Shown here: piece after piece, positions 16,486 to 24,840 of the stretch | Layout of the letters: each line of letters opens with the position of its first letter | How positions within the stretch are numbered: the first letter of the stretch is position 1 | Assembly (NCBI GenBank): GCA_003486385.1 | Contig: DNFT01000035.1 | Location: 1-39,924, forward strand | DNA: 39,924 bases | Direction: 5' to 3' | From: Eubacterium sp. | Lineage (GTDB): Bacteria; Bacillota; Clostridia; Lachnospirales; Lachnospiraceae | Position numbers and translations under genes: made by a program | Notes under the pieces: model-generated | Databases searched by the model: none | What the model was told of the DNA's origin: nothing | Seen by the model: the letters and a program-made list of their open reading frames with translations, nothing else

Positions 16486-17358
16486 TTATTTTTTTCGAAG
16501 CGAATCAAGCATGATATCACGATGTTCAATCCTGACACCGTAATCCTTGTTTGAAAGCCTCCTGTATAACTCATTGGCAAGTGTAACCGAACGATGTTTT
16601 CCCCCTGTACAGCCTACTGCAATTACAAGACTGTTCTTACCCTCTAAAATATAATTAGGTATCAGGAAGTTAATCATATCCTCCAGCTTATCCATGAATT
16701 CCACCGCCTGCGGACATCCCATGACAAAATCCTGTATAGGCTTGTCATTACCGGTGAGCGGTCTTAGTTTCTCATTGTAATACGGATTCGGCAGAAAGCG
16801 CACATCAAATACAAGGTCTGCATCTGCCGGGATTCCATACTTAAATCCAAATGAGAGAATAGTCACGAAGAGATTATTATACTTCTCATCATTTACAAAA
16901 ATTCTCTCTATCTCCTGCCTTAAGTCCCTTGTTAAAAGTGAACTCGTATCTATAATGTAATCCGATTTTTTCTTTAAAAAATCAATTGCTTCTCTCTCAA
17001 GAGCTATTCCTTTGTCAATTCTGCCGCCGACAGCAAGCGGATGACTTCTTCTCGTCTCCTTGTACCGCTTCACCAGCACATTGTCCGCACAGTCAAGAAA
17101 GAGTATCTCATACTTGACCCCGGCAGCGCTCAGCCGGTCAAGAACCGAATCAAATCCGCCAAACGCCTGTCCGCTCCTTATATCCACTCCAAGAGCGATA
17201 TTCTTTAGCTCGGAATTTCCCGCAACCGCTATGTCAACGAACTTTTCAACAAGTGCAACCGGCATATTATCAACACAATAATATCCTATATCTTCGAACA
17301 TCTTAAGCACGGTGCTCTTTCCGGCACCGGACATTCCTGTAACAATCACTATTCTCAT
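16486..17358 (-). CDS. rapZ: RapZ/YvcJ-family nucleotide-binding protein
   Basis: A 290-residue P-loop protein: Walker A GMSGAGKST at residues 8-16, a Walker-B-like region with LFLDCADNVLVKRYKETRR near 90, and the conserved C-terminal CTGGKHRSVTLANEL in the RNA/phosphosugar-binding half. In E. coli RapZ guides RNase E to the glmZ sRNA and senses glucosamine-6-phosphate; Firmicute YvcJ hydrolyses GTP and its target is less clear. The start at 17358 has GGAGG eight bases upstream; the longer form starting at 17385 spans that site. Neighbours hprK, whiA and the Crh-like gene are the usual company. Confidence 0.94.
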   Translation of the reverse strand: MRIVIVTGMSGAGKSTVLKMFEDIGYYCVDNMPVALVEKFVDIAVAGNSELKNIALGVDIRSGQAFGGFDSVLDRLSAAGVKYEILFLDCADNVLVKRYKETRRSHPLAVGGRIDKGIALEREAIDFLKKKSDYIIDTSSLLTRDLRQEIERIFVNDEKYNNLFVTILSFGFKYGIPADADLVFDVRFLPNPYYNEKLRPLTGNDKPIQDFVMGCPQAVEFMDKLEDMINFLIPNYILEGKNSLVIAVGCTGGKHRSVTLANELYRRLSNKDYGVRIEHRDIMLDSLRKK

Positions 17359-17499
17359 TCTACCCGCCTCCAAAATAGTATACAAGCTGCTTCAAGGGTA
17401 AAATATTCGCACCTGTTTAGGTTACATCTATATAATGAATATGTCAACAGAAATTTGTTTTATTAAGTTAAAATACTAAAGTGTTAATGTCCATATTAC

Positions 17500-18411
17500 T
17501 TAAAAATCAGTGCCCAGAATCTTCACCTCAGGCTCAAGCTCTACCCCGAACTTAGCCTTGACGGTATCGGATACCTCATGCATCAGCCTGCACACATCCG
17601 CCGCCGTTGCATCACCATTATTAACCACAAAACCACAATGCTTCTCGGATACACTGGCACCTCCCACGGTGAAGCCGCGAAGCCCCGCATCCATAATAAG
17701 CTTTCCCGCAAAATATCCTTCCGGCCGCTTGAATGTACTTCCGGCACTAGGATATTCAAGTGGCTGCTTCTGTCGTCTTCTCGCCGCCAAATCCTTCATC
17801 GAGGCCTCTATCTCTCCCTGGTTTCCCTTGCGAAGCTGTATTTCAGCCTCAAGAACAATCAACCCTTCCTTCGCGAATCTGCTGCTTCTGTAGCCAAGCC
17901 CCATCTCATGCGGCTCATATTCCCTTATATTACCGTCTTTATCCATAGCGGTCACGCTAAGAAGAATGTCCTTCATCTCGCCGCCGTACGCACCCGCGTT
18001 CATTATGCACGCTCCACCTAATGTTCCCGGTATCCCGCATGCAAATTCAAAGCCGGAGAGTGATTTTGAAAGTGCAGCAGAACCAATCTTAGATAACCTG
18101 GCGCCTGCCTGTGCGGTTATGATATCGCCCTCCACCCTGATACGTGCGTAGTTGTCAAGTAACAATATCACGACCCCTCTTATGCCCTCGTCCGCTACCA
18201 GCACATTGCTGCCGTTTCCGAGGATCACATACGGAGCATTCTGTTTCTGACATTCCCCGCATAGCTTTTTTATCTGTTCTATATCCGAGGGTTTCACAAG
18301 AATATCTGCAGGTCCTCCTATCCTGAAGGTTGTATGCTTCTTCATCGGCTCATTGATAAAGATACTGCCATCAGGCATAAATTCTCTGATTATTGATTCT
18401 AACTTATCCAC
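17500..18411 (-). CDS. murB: UDP-N-acetylenolpyruvoylglucosamine reductase
   Basis: Reduces UDP-GlcNAc-enolpyruvate to UDP-MurNAc with NADPH and FAD in peptidoglycan precursor synthesis. FAD contacts are seen in TTFRIGGPAD (about residues 26-35), LGNGSNVLV and PGTLGGACIMNAGAYGGEM. The catalytic region has GYRSSRF, AGSTFKRPEG (the serine is the proton donor) and the closing EPEVKILG. The length (303) and the absence of the type I insertion indicate a type IIa enzyme common in Firmicutes. It follows hprK after 134 bases that contain a long inverted repeat. Confidence 0.95.
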   Translation of the reverse strand: MDKLESIIREFMPDGSIFINEPMKKHTTFRIGGPADILVKPSDIEQIKKLCGECQKQNAPYVILGNGSNVLVADEGIRGVVILLLDNYARIRVEGDIITAQAGARLSKIGSAALSKSLSGFEFACGIPGTLGGACIMNAGAYGGEMKDILLSVTAMDKDGNIREYEPHEMGLGYRSSRFAKEGLIVLEAEIQLRKGNQGEIEASMKDLAARRRQKQPLEYPSAGSTFKRPEGYFAGKLIMDAGLRGFTVGGASVSEKHCGFVVNNGDATAADVCRLMHEVSDTVKAKFGVELEPEVKILGTDF

Positions 18412-18441
18412 TAATCCTCATTTCTAAGCGAATTGCCAATA

Positions 18442-18498
18442 CGGGCTGCTGTTCAGGGCAGATATTATCCGCTTAAAACAATTGCTGTAAGCAGCCCG
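18442..18498. repeat. Inverted repeat in the murB leader
   Basis: CGGGCTGCT (18442-18450) and AGCAGCCCG (18490-18498) form a perfect 9-bp stem around about 39 bases, between the hprK stop and the murB start. No T-run follows on the minus strand, so it is not an ordinary terminator; it may be a leader structure or binding site. Confidence 0.45.
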
Positions 18499-18545
18499 CA
18501 TTTTCACTGTTCTATACTTAAAATAATATGCTGTATTATTATATC

Positions 18546-19487
18546 TTATTCCATTCCCTTGTTAAGGTTCTGCTGTACCCTGTTATATAATTCCTGTGCC
18601 GCATTGTAGCCCATCTTGCGCTGCCTCCAGTTGACCGCAGCCGTCTCAACGATAACGGCAAGATTACGTCCCGGTCTGATAGGAATATTGTGGCTCACAA
18701 CCCTGTTTCCGAGAATCTCGGTGTATGTCTCCTCCAGTCCGAGACGGTCATACTCCTTATCCTTGTCCCACTCCTCAAGCTTGATAACCATGTCTATGCC
18801 CTGTGTCTCCTTGATACTCTCAACTCCGAAAAGGCTCTTGACATCTATAATACCGATTCCGCGAAGCTCTATAAAATGCCTTGTGATATCCGGTGCTGTT
18901 CCGATAAGTGTCTCATCACTTACCTTCTTAATCTCAACAACATCATCCGTTACAAGACGATGTCCTCTCTTGATGAGTTCCAGCGCTGCCTCACTCTTAC
19001 CGATACCGCTCTCACCCATAATAAGAACACCCTCGCCGAATACATCAACCAATACACCATGAATCGAGATTGTAGGTGCAAGCTGTACCTTAAGCCAACG
19101 TATAATCTCCGCCATAAATGAGGAGGTAGAGGCATCTGAGCTCAAAAGAGGAATCTCATACTTAAGTGCAAGCTCAAGTAAATCCTGGTCCGGCTGCTGT
19201 GAACGGCAGAAAATAAGACATGGAATATTGCTCTCCATGAGCTGACGGTATCTCTGCACTCTTGTATCCCTGTCCAGTTTCTCAATATATGCTTCCTCAA
19301 CGTAACCTATGATCTGAACACGCTCATTGTCAAAATGATCATAAAAGCCTGCAAGCTGAAGTGCCGGTCTGTTGACATCCGGCTGTGTCACATATTTAGT
19401 ATCTGTATCAATCTGCGGCGTGAGATTGGTAAGTCCCATCTTCTCAACAATCTTTGTAAGCTGTACTTCGTCATTACCTAACTTCAT
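18546..19487 (-). CDS. hprK: HPr kinase/phosphorylase
   Basis: Phosphorylates Ser46 of HPr and Crh with ATP or PPi and removes the phosphate when Pi is high, the central sensor of Firmicute carbon catabolite control. The C-terminal kinase has His143 in SIHGVLVDVFG, Walker A GESGIGKS (158-165), RLVTDDVVEI after it, and the family signature ELRGIGIIDV near 206-216. The 313-residue length is standard. The ATG at 19487 has AGGAGG upstream; the in-frame GTG at 19493 touches that site and is unlikely. Its expected substrate, the Crh-like protein, is in the same gene block. Confidence 0.96.
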   Translation of the reverse strand: MKLGNDEVQLTKIVEKMGLTNLTPQIDTDTKYVTQPDVNRPALQLAGFYDHFDNERVQIIGYVEEAYIEKLDRDTRVQRYRQLMESNIPCLIFCRSQQPDQDLLELALKYEIPLLSSDASTSSFMAEIIRWLKVQLAPTISIHGVLVDVFGEGVLIMGESGIGKSEAALELIKRGHRLVTDDVVEIKKVSDETLIGTAPDITRHFIELRGIGIIDVKSLFGVESIKETQGIDMVIKLEEWDKDKEYDRLGLEETYTEILGNRVVSHNIPIRPGRNLAVIVETAAVNWRQRKMGYNAAQELYNRVQQNLNKGME

Positions 19488-19519
19488 GTCCACCCTCCTG
19501 AATGATGAATTTTTTTTAT

Positions 19520-19640
19520 TATATCATGATTCGCACCTTCGGTGCTTACCGTTGCTTCGCAACTATCATGATCCAATTCGCCGTTCGCCAATCATGCAAG
19601 CATGTTGGCTCTCTTGCGCTCATTATATCACGAATCAATG
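19520..19640. repeat. Hairpin-rich intergenic segment between uvrC and hprK
   Basis: Several small perfect hairpins follow one another: GCACCTTCGGTGC (19533-19545), GTTGCTTCGCAAC (19551-19563) and CATGCAAGCATG (19593-19604). Near-repeats of ATTATATCATGAT / ATTATATCACGAAT flank the segment. On the minus strand a run of eight T follows the uvrC stop. It resembles a palindromic intergenic repeat rather than a plain terminator. Confidence 0.5.
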
Positions 19641-19655
19641 CCAAAAAAAAGCTAT

Positions 19656-21482
19656 TTATCCTATAGGTCTGTGAAAAAAGTTATACACTGAAGCTGCCGC
19701 CTTCGCATTCATTCCGTCAACCTGTGCAAGCTCTTCCTCACCTGCCTCCTTTATATGCTCCACATCCTTAAAATAATGCAGCAATGCTTTTCTTCTTGCA
19801 GGTCCTATTCCCTCAATGTCATCAAGCACGGAGCGGACCTGATTGATACTTCTTAAGCTCCTGTGATACTCTATCGCAAAACGGTGCGCCTCATCCTGTA
19901 TTCTGGTAATCAGCTTGAATGCCTCGCTGTCACGGCTTATAGGTATCTCAATATTATTATAGTACAAGCCTCTGGTTCGGTGGTTATCGTCCTTAACCAT
20001 ACCGCACACCTTTATATCAAGTCCCAGCCTTTCAAGTACACCAAGGCATATATTTACCTGTCCGCGTCCACCGTCCATCATTATAAGATCCGGCATGGCA
20101 TCGAAGCTTGAATCATTTTCATGTGTGAAACGTCTTGTGAGAACCTCCTCCATGCTTGCATAATCGTTAGGTCCCACAACCGTCTTTATCCTGAACTTGC
20201 GGTAATCGTTTCTCTTAGGACGCCCATCCTGATATACCACCATTGATCCGACTGACTGTGCTCCGCTGATATTGGATATATCATAAGCCTCCATGCGGTA
20301 TGCACTATCTATTCCTAAAAGCTCCTCTATCTCCTTTACTGCTCCTGTTGTCCTTCTCTTCTCCCGCTGCAGCTTGTCAATATCCTGTGCAAGCACCATC
20401 TCTGCATTCTTCTGGGCAAGCTCCACAAGCTTCTCCTTCTGCCCCTTCTTAGGGGCGACAATGTCCACCTTCGAGCCTCTTTTGCCACTCAGCCACTCCT
20501 CAAGAAGCTTCATGTCCGGCAGTTCCTCCTGCACCATAATCTGTCTTGGCACAAATGGTATTCCCGCATAGAACTGCTTTATAAAGTCTGTTATGACCTC
20601 AGCCCTCGTGTCCGTCGCCGCAAGCTCCATATTGTACTTATCCCTTCCGATAAGCCTTCCCTCCCTGACAAAAAACGCCTGTACAACACAGGTATTTCCA
20701 TCAATTGCCGCCGCGATAATGTCCTTATCAAGCATATCGCTGTTGGTTATCTTCTGCTTCTGAGCCACAGCCTGCACACTCGCTAAGAGGTCACGATATA
20801 CCGCTGCCTCCTCAAATTCAAGATTCTCCGACGCTTTCTCCATCTTCTCTTTCAGGGAATTTATTACGCCTGTATAATTACCATTTAAAAATTCAAGTGT
20901 CTTATTGATGTTCTCCCTGTATTCCTCCTTGGAAATATATCCCTGACATGGCGCATCACACTGCTTGATATGATAATTGAGGCAGGGGCGCTCCTTACCT
21001 ATATCTCTCGGCAGACACCTGCTGCAGGTTCTTATCTTGTACAGCTTGCGCAGAAGCTCAATAGTATCCTTAACCGAACCCGCACTCGTATAAGGTCCGA
21101 AATACTTAGCCTTGTCCTTTTTTAATTCACGCGAAAAGAGGACTCTCGGGAAGTCCTCATTAACTGTAACCTTTATATAAGGATATGTCTTGTCATCCTT
21201 GAGCATTGTATTGTACTTCGGCTTATGCTCCTTGATGAGATTATTTTCAAGAACAAGTGCCTCAAGCTCCGAATCGGTGATTATATATTCAAAATAGCTT
21301 ACATGACTCACCATCTGCTTAATCTTCTCAGTATGATTCCTTGAAGACTGGAAATACTGCCTTACCCTGTTCTTAAGGCTTATCGCCTTGCCTACATATA
21401 TGATGTTGTCATGGTCATCATGCATTATATAGACTCCCGGCTTCCCCGGAAGCTTCTTTAATTCTTCCTCAATTACGAACAT
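19656..21482 (-). CDS. uvrC: Excinuclease ABC subunit C
   Basis: The dual-incision nuclease of nucleotide excision repair. The 608 residues contain an N-terminal GIY-YIG nuclease (GVYIMHDDHDNIIYVGKA near 17-34), the Cys cluster CSRCLP...CLNYHIKQC..PC, a UVR motif (about 205-235) that contacts UvrB, the RNase-H-like domain (YDISNISGAQSVGSMVVY, MMDGGRGQV) and C-terminal helix-hairpin-helix motifs (IEGIGPARRKALL). The length is typical. It starts 14 bases after the stop of the coiled-coil gene, so the two are co-transcribed. Confidence 0.96.
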   Translation of the reverse strand: MFVIEEELKKLPGKPGVYIMHDDHDNIIYVGKAISLKNRVRQYFQSSRNHTEKIKQMVSHVSYFEYIITDSELEALVLENNLIKEHKPKYNTMLKDDKTYPYIKVTVNEDFPRVLFSRELKKDKAKYFGPYTSAGSVKDTIELLRKLYKIRTCSRCLPRDIGKERPCLNYHIKQCDAPCQGYISKEEYRENINKTLEFLNGNYTGVINSLKEKMEKASENLEFEEAAVYRDLLASVQAVAQKQKITNSDMLDKDIIAAAIDGNTCVVQAFFVREGRLIGRDKYNMELAATDTRAEVITDFIKQFYAGIPFVPRQIMVQEELPDMKLLEEWLSGKRGSKVDIVAPKKGQKEKLVELAQKNAEMVLAQDIDKLQREKRRTTGAVKEIEELLGIDSAYRMEAYDISNISGAQSVGSMVVYQDGRPKRNDYRKFRIKTVVGPNDYASMEEVLTRRFTHENDSSFDAMPDLIMMDGGRGQVNICLGVLERLGLDIKVCGMVKDDNHRTRGLYYNNIEIPISRDSEAFKLITRIQDEAHRFAIEYHRSLRSINQVRSVLDDIEGIGPARRKALLHYFKDVEHIKEAGEEELAQVDGMNAKAAASVYNFFHRPIG

Positions 21483-21496
21483 TGCTGAATCACTCC

Positions 21497-22501
21497 CTAT
21501 AGCTTGGTGTCAACCACAAGCCCTTTCACGTCCTGTGCCGTAAGCTGAAGCTGTGCGACCATAAGTCCCATCGACTTCTCAATTGTCTGTGACGCATTAT
21601 CTGAGCTTATCTTTCCTACCTCATCCAGCATATCGTCAAGCTCATACATAAGCTCATCATCTCCATCGTCCTTGTGTGTCTCACCCTTTGATTTCTCGAT
21701 GCGCTCTTCCATTTCCTGCTTTTCCTGCTTCTTTTCAAGTGCCTCTTCCTTCTTATTGTCCATATCTTCGTCTATCTTGTCAACAGCATCCTGCATAACA
21801 TTAGATATTATTTCCTTTGAAGCGGCATCAACAATCTGCTCTCCCTGCTTCTTCGCATCGTACATCTCATGAGTCTTAAGACGTTCAATTCCCATGTTGC
21901 GGTTGAATGCATAATCTCCCGCAATGCTTATATTGTTGTCCCTTATCTTATCAGTATACACCTTCTCATCTGCATCTAACTGCAGCATTCTGCTGTGATA
22001 GTCCGAGAGTCCGTCAGCATAGAGTTCCTTATACCTTGCATATTCATTCTCCGTCAATACAGCTTGAGGATTGCCCATCGAGTCTCTTCCTTTTCTGAGA
22101 ATTTCAAGCTCCTCTGCCTCCTGACTGCCCTCAGACACATTATATATCTCATTCGTGTTCTCTTTCTCCCTGCGGATATCCTTAATCATGCTTCTTGACT
22201 CCTGATTCTCCGCAAGCAGCGATTCAGCATGTGCACTGCTCTCAGCAATGGTGTCATCTATCTCCTTATCATGGTTGTAGGCATCAAGCATAAGCTCCAT
22301 AGCCATGCTTCTTGCCTTCTTTCTCTTCTCCTCAACCAGGTCCTCGCCGAGATTAAGCTGACTTCCATTGATTGTAAGTCCGTTCCCTGATGAAGCCTCT
22401 TTTGCTGCTCCGTCCTGTGTACTACCCTTCCCAACAGTCTTATCAGCCGATGACTCTGTATTTCTCATATCCGTCATGCCGGTATTATTGTCAATTCTCA
22501 T
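21497..22501 (-). CDS. Charged coiled-coil protein of unknown function upstream of uvrC
   Basis: A 334-residue, very hydrophilic protein rich in Glu, Asp, Lys and Met, with no signal peptide or membrane helix. The first 50 residues look disordered (Ser/Thr/Gly/Asn). Long helices follow at about 60-140 and a Lys/Glu-rich coiled coil at about 230-285 (DNKKEEALEKKQEKQEMEE), and the C-terminus ends LMVAQLQLTAQDVKGLVVDTKL. The start at 22501 is set by GGAGG eight bases upstream; a longer reading frame would begin inside the ftsH terminator. I do not recognise the family. Co-transcription with uvrC is likely but gives no clear hint of function. Confidence 0.8.
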   Translation of the reverse strand: MRIDNNTGMTDMRNTESSADKTVGKGSTQDGAAKEASSGNGLTINGSQLNLGEDLVEEKRKKARSMAMELMLDAYNHDKEIDDTIAESSAHAESLLAENQESRSMIKDIRREKENTNEIYNVSEGSQEAEELEILRKGRDSMGNPQAVLTENEYARYKELYADGLSDYHSRMLQLDADEKVYTDKIRDNNISIAGDYAFNRNMGIERLKTHEMYDAKKQGEQIVDAASKEIISNVMQDAVDKIDEDMDNKKEEALEKKQEKQEMEERIEKSKGETHKDDGDDELMYELDDMLDEVGKISSDNASQTIEKSMGLMVAQLQLTAQDVKGLVVDTKL

Positions 22502-22538
22502 GAATTCATCCTCCATAGAACAAAATTTCCTATTACGC

Positions 22539-22575
22539 AAAAACGCCGATACAATCCGTTACAGATTATATCGGC
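22539..22575 (-). terminator. Rho-independent terminator of ftsH
   Basis: On the minus strand GCCGATATAATC pairs with GATTGTATCGGC (12 bp, one G-U) around TGTAACG, followed by GTTTTTG. It lies 12 bases past the ftsH stop. Confidence 0.88.
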
Positions 22576-22587
22576 TTCTTATATGGC

Positions 22588-24606
22588 TTAATTTATATTT
22601 CCGTCAGCTTTTTCCGTGTCTGCATCGTTGCTAATCACCTCAGCGATACTCTGCTCCGGCTGACCTGCTTCAGTTCCACTCTGTTCCGTGCTGTCCGGCT
22701 CTGCACCACTCTGCCCGGTCTCATCCGGCTTAATACCCTTCACCTCATTGAAAATCTCCATAAACTCTTTGCCTGTTATGGTCTCTTTTTCGATAAGGAA
22801 GTCTGCTACCTTATCCAGCACTTCTCTGTTCTGTGCAAGCATTTCCTTGACCCTGCCATAAGCATCCTTTAAGACAACCTTAACCTCGTCATCAACCTCT
22901 GCAGCCGTTCTGTCCGAGCAATTGAGGACTGTTCTTCCGTCAAGATACTGATTCTCGACAGTCTCAAGCCCCATGAGTCCAAACCGGTCTGACATACCAT
23001 ACAGTGTAATCATATTGCGGACAAGCTTCGTAGCCCTCTCAATATCATTAGACGCTCCTGTTGTCACTGAATTGAACACAATCTCCTCTGCCGCACGGCC
23101 TCCAAGAAGAGTGTACACTCTCGTCATCAGCTCTTCCTTGCTCATAAGGTACTTCTCTTCCTCAGGCACCTGCATGGTATATCCAAGAGACCCCATGGTT
23201 CTTGGGACAATGGTAATCTTCTGAACCGGCTCCGCATTCTTGCTGAGAGCCGTGACAAGTGCGTGACCTACCTCATGGTAAGACACAATCTTCTTCTCCT
23301 GAGGGCTTAACAATCTGTCCTTCTTCTCCTTACCTGCAATGACAACCTCCACAGATTCAAACAGATCCTTCTGGCTTACAACTCCCCTGCCATTCTTGAC
23401 AGCGTTGATGGCAGCCTCGTTAATCATATTGGCAAGGTCTGAACCCACCGCACCAGCCGTAGCAAGAGCAATAGCCTCAAGATCAACCGTATCGTCCATA
23501 AGCACATCCTTGGAATGTACCTTAAGTATATTGACTCTTCCCTTTAAATCCGGTTTATCAACTATAATTCTCCGGTCGAAACGTCCCGGTCTTAAAAGTG
23601 CCTTATCAAGCACATCAGGTCTGTTGGTCGCAGCAAGGATAAATACACCCTTGGACGGGTCAAATCCATCCATCTCAGCAAGAAGCTGGTTGAGCGTCTG
23701 CTCTCTCTCATCATTGCCGCCGCCATACCTTGAATCACGGCTCTTACCGATGGCATCAATCTCATCGATGAATATGATACACGGAGCCGACTGCTGTGCC
23801 TGCTTGAACAGGTCACGCACTCTTGAGGCTCCCACACCGACAAACATTTCGACAAAGTCTGAACCTGAAAGTGAGAAGAAAGGAACTCCCGCTTCTCCCG
23901 CAACTGCCTTGGCAAGAAGTGTCTTACCTGTTCCCGGAGGTCCAACCAGGAGTGCACCCTTAGGAAGCTTTGCACCTATATGGGTGTACTTAGCCGGATT
24001 ATGAAGGAAATCAACTATCTCGGTGAGCGACTCCTTCGCCTCATCCTGTCCCGCAACGTCCTTAAACGTGACTCCCGTCGCCTTTTCCATGCCGTACATC
24101 TTGGCATTTGACTTGCCAACGCCCATCATTCCGCCGCCACCGGACATCTTCCTGAATACGAAGCTGAAAATGAAATAGATGAGAACCCACGGAACAATAT
24201 ACACAAGAAGGAAATCAAGAATAGATGAGCTCTTGTCCTGTATCTTGACATTGTACTCTACATCGTTGTCCTTCATATACTGTATCACATCTTCATCATA
24301 AATATATCCTGTATAGTATGTGAGCTTCAGACCTTCTATAGGCTGTGTCTTCGGCGTAATCCTTATAACGTCCTGATCATATACCACCTTGGACACATTG
24401 CCGTTCTCAAGCATGCTGATGAAGTCTGTATAGCTTATCTCCTGACTTGTGCTGTTATTCAGGAAAGTATTCACACAGCTTATTGCCAATACCGTTATGA
24501 CTCCTGCAATGAGAAGTATCAGCAGAGTCTGGTTAAACTTATTTCCCTTATTGCCATCCTTGTTATTCTGGCCCTGATTTTGATTTTTATTGTTCTTCTC
24601 GTCCAC
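22588..24606 (-). CDS. ftsH: ATP-dependent zinc metalloprotease FtsH
   Basis: A membrane-bound AAA+ protease that degrades misfolded and regulatory proteins. The 672 residues show two transmembrane helices (about 27-48 and 132-153) around the extracytoplasmic FtsH_ext domain. The AAA module has Walker A GPPGTGKT (222-229), Walker B IIFIDEIDAIG and the SRH ATNRPDVLDKALLRPGRFDR. The protease zinc site HEVGH (444-448) has Val where Ala is commoner. The tail after 630 is acidic and repetitive (ETGQSGAE, STEQSGTE). The start is GTG behind GGGGG, a non-ATG start worth checking. A monocistronic unit with its own promoter and terminator. Confidence 0.96.
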   Translation of the reverse strand: MDEKNNKNQNQGQNNKDGNKGNKFNQTLLILLIAGVITVLAISCVNTFLNNSTSQEISYTDFISMLENGNVSKVVYDQDVIRITPKTQPIEGLKLTYYTGYIYDEDVIQYMKDNDVEYNVKIQDKSSSILDFLLVYIVPWVLIYFIFSFVFRKMSGGGGMMGVGKSNAKMYGMEKATGVTFKDVAGQDEAKESLTEIVDFLHNPAKYTHIGAKLPKGALLVGPPGTGKTLLAKAVAGEAGVPFFSLSGSDFVEMFVGVGASRVRDLFKQAQQSAPCIIFIDEIDAIGKSRDSRYGGGNDEREQTLNQLLAEMDGFDPSKGVFILAATNRPDVLDKALLRPGRFDRRIIVDKPDLKGRVNILKVHSKDVLMDDTVDLEAIALATAGAVGSDLANMINEAAINAVKNGRGVVSQKDLFESVEVVIAGKEKKDRLLSPQEKKIVSYHEVGHALVTALSKNAEPVQKITIVPRTMGSLGYTMQVPEEEKYLMSKEELMTRVYTLLGGRAAEEIVFNSVTTGASNDIERATKLVRNMITLYGMSDRFGLMGLETVENQYLDGRTVLNCSDRTAAEVDDEVKVVLKDAYGRVKEMLAQNREVLDKVADFLIEKETITGKEFMEIFNEVKGIKPDETGQSGAEPDSTEQSGTEAGQPEQSIAEVISNDADTEKADGNIN

Positions 24607-24681
24607 GAAAAACCCCCAAATTATGACATTCCTATTTGCCCGCTTCCATTAATAATAATGAAGAAGGCAATGCCTTTACAT

Positions 24682-24711
24682 ATAATACCATTATCTGCCG
24701 TGATAAATCAA
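24682..24711 (-). promoter_or_regulatory. Sigma-A promoter of ftsH
   Basis: TTGATT (24711-24706) and TATTAT (24687-24682) on the minus strand with an 18-base spacer. A small perfect hairpin (AAGGCATTGCCTT) lies at the expected transcript start. Confidence 0.55.
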
Positions 24712-24772
24712 TACGATTATTGTGAAAAAAGTGTTAAATGAATTTCTTTAAATAAAAAAATAAAATATGAGA

Positions 24773-24801
24773 TTGAATTTAATAATATTATTCTCTATAA
24801 T
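24773..24801 (+). promoter_or_regulatory. Sigma-A promoter of the UPF0371 gene
   Basis: TTGAAT (24773-24778), a 17-base A/T-rich spacer and a perfect TATAAT (24796-24801), about 40 bases before the ATG and divergent from the ftsH promoter. Confidence 0.8.
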
Positions 24802-24840
24802 GATTTTGATTATTAAAAAAAATAGAAATGAGGTTTCCAA

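Noticed and set aside
17358..17499. TTGACA upstream of rapZ as a strong promoter
   Set aside because: TTGACA is present on the minus strand (17447-17442), but the hexamer 17 bases on is TAACCT, and the nearby TATATA is at the wrong spacing. A promoter may exist but cannot be called.
23339..24004. A 221-codon plus-strand open frame
   Set aside because: It is entirely antisense to the ftsH AAA domain and has no domain of its own.
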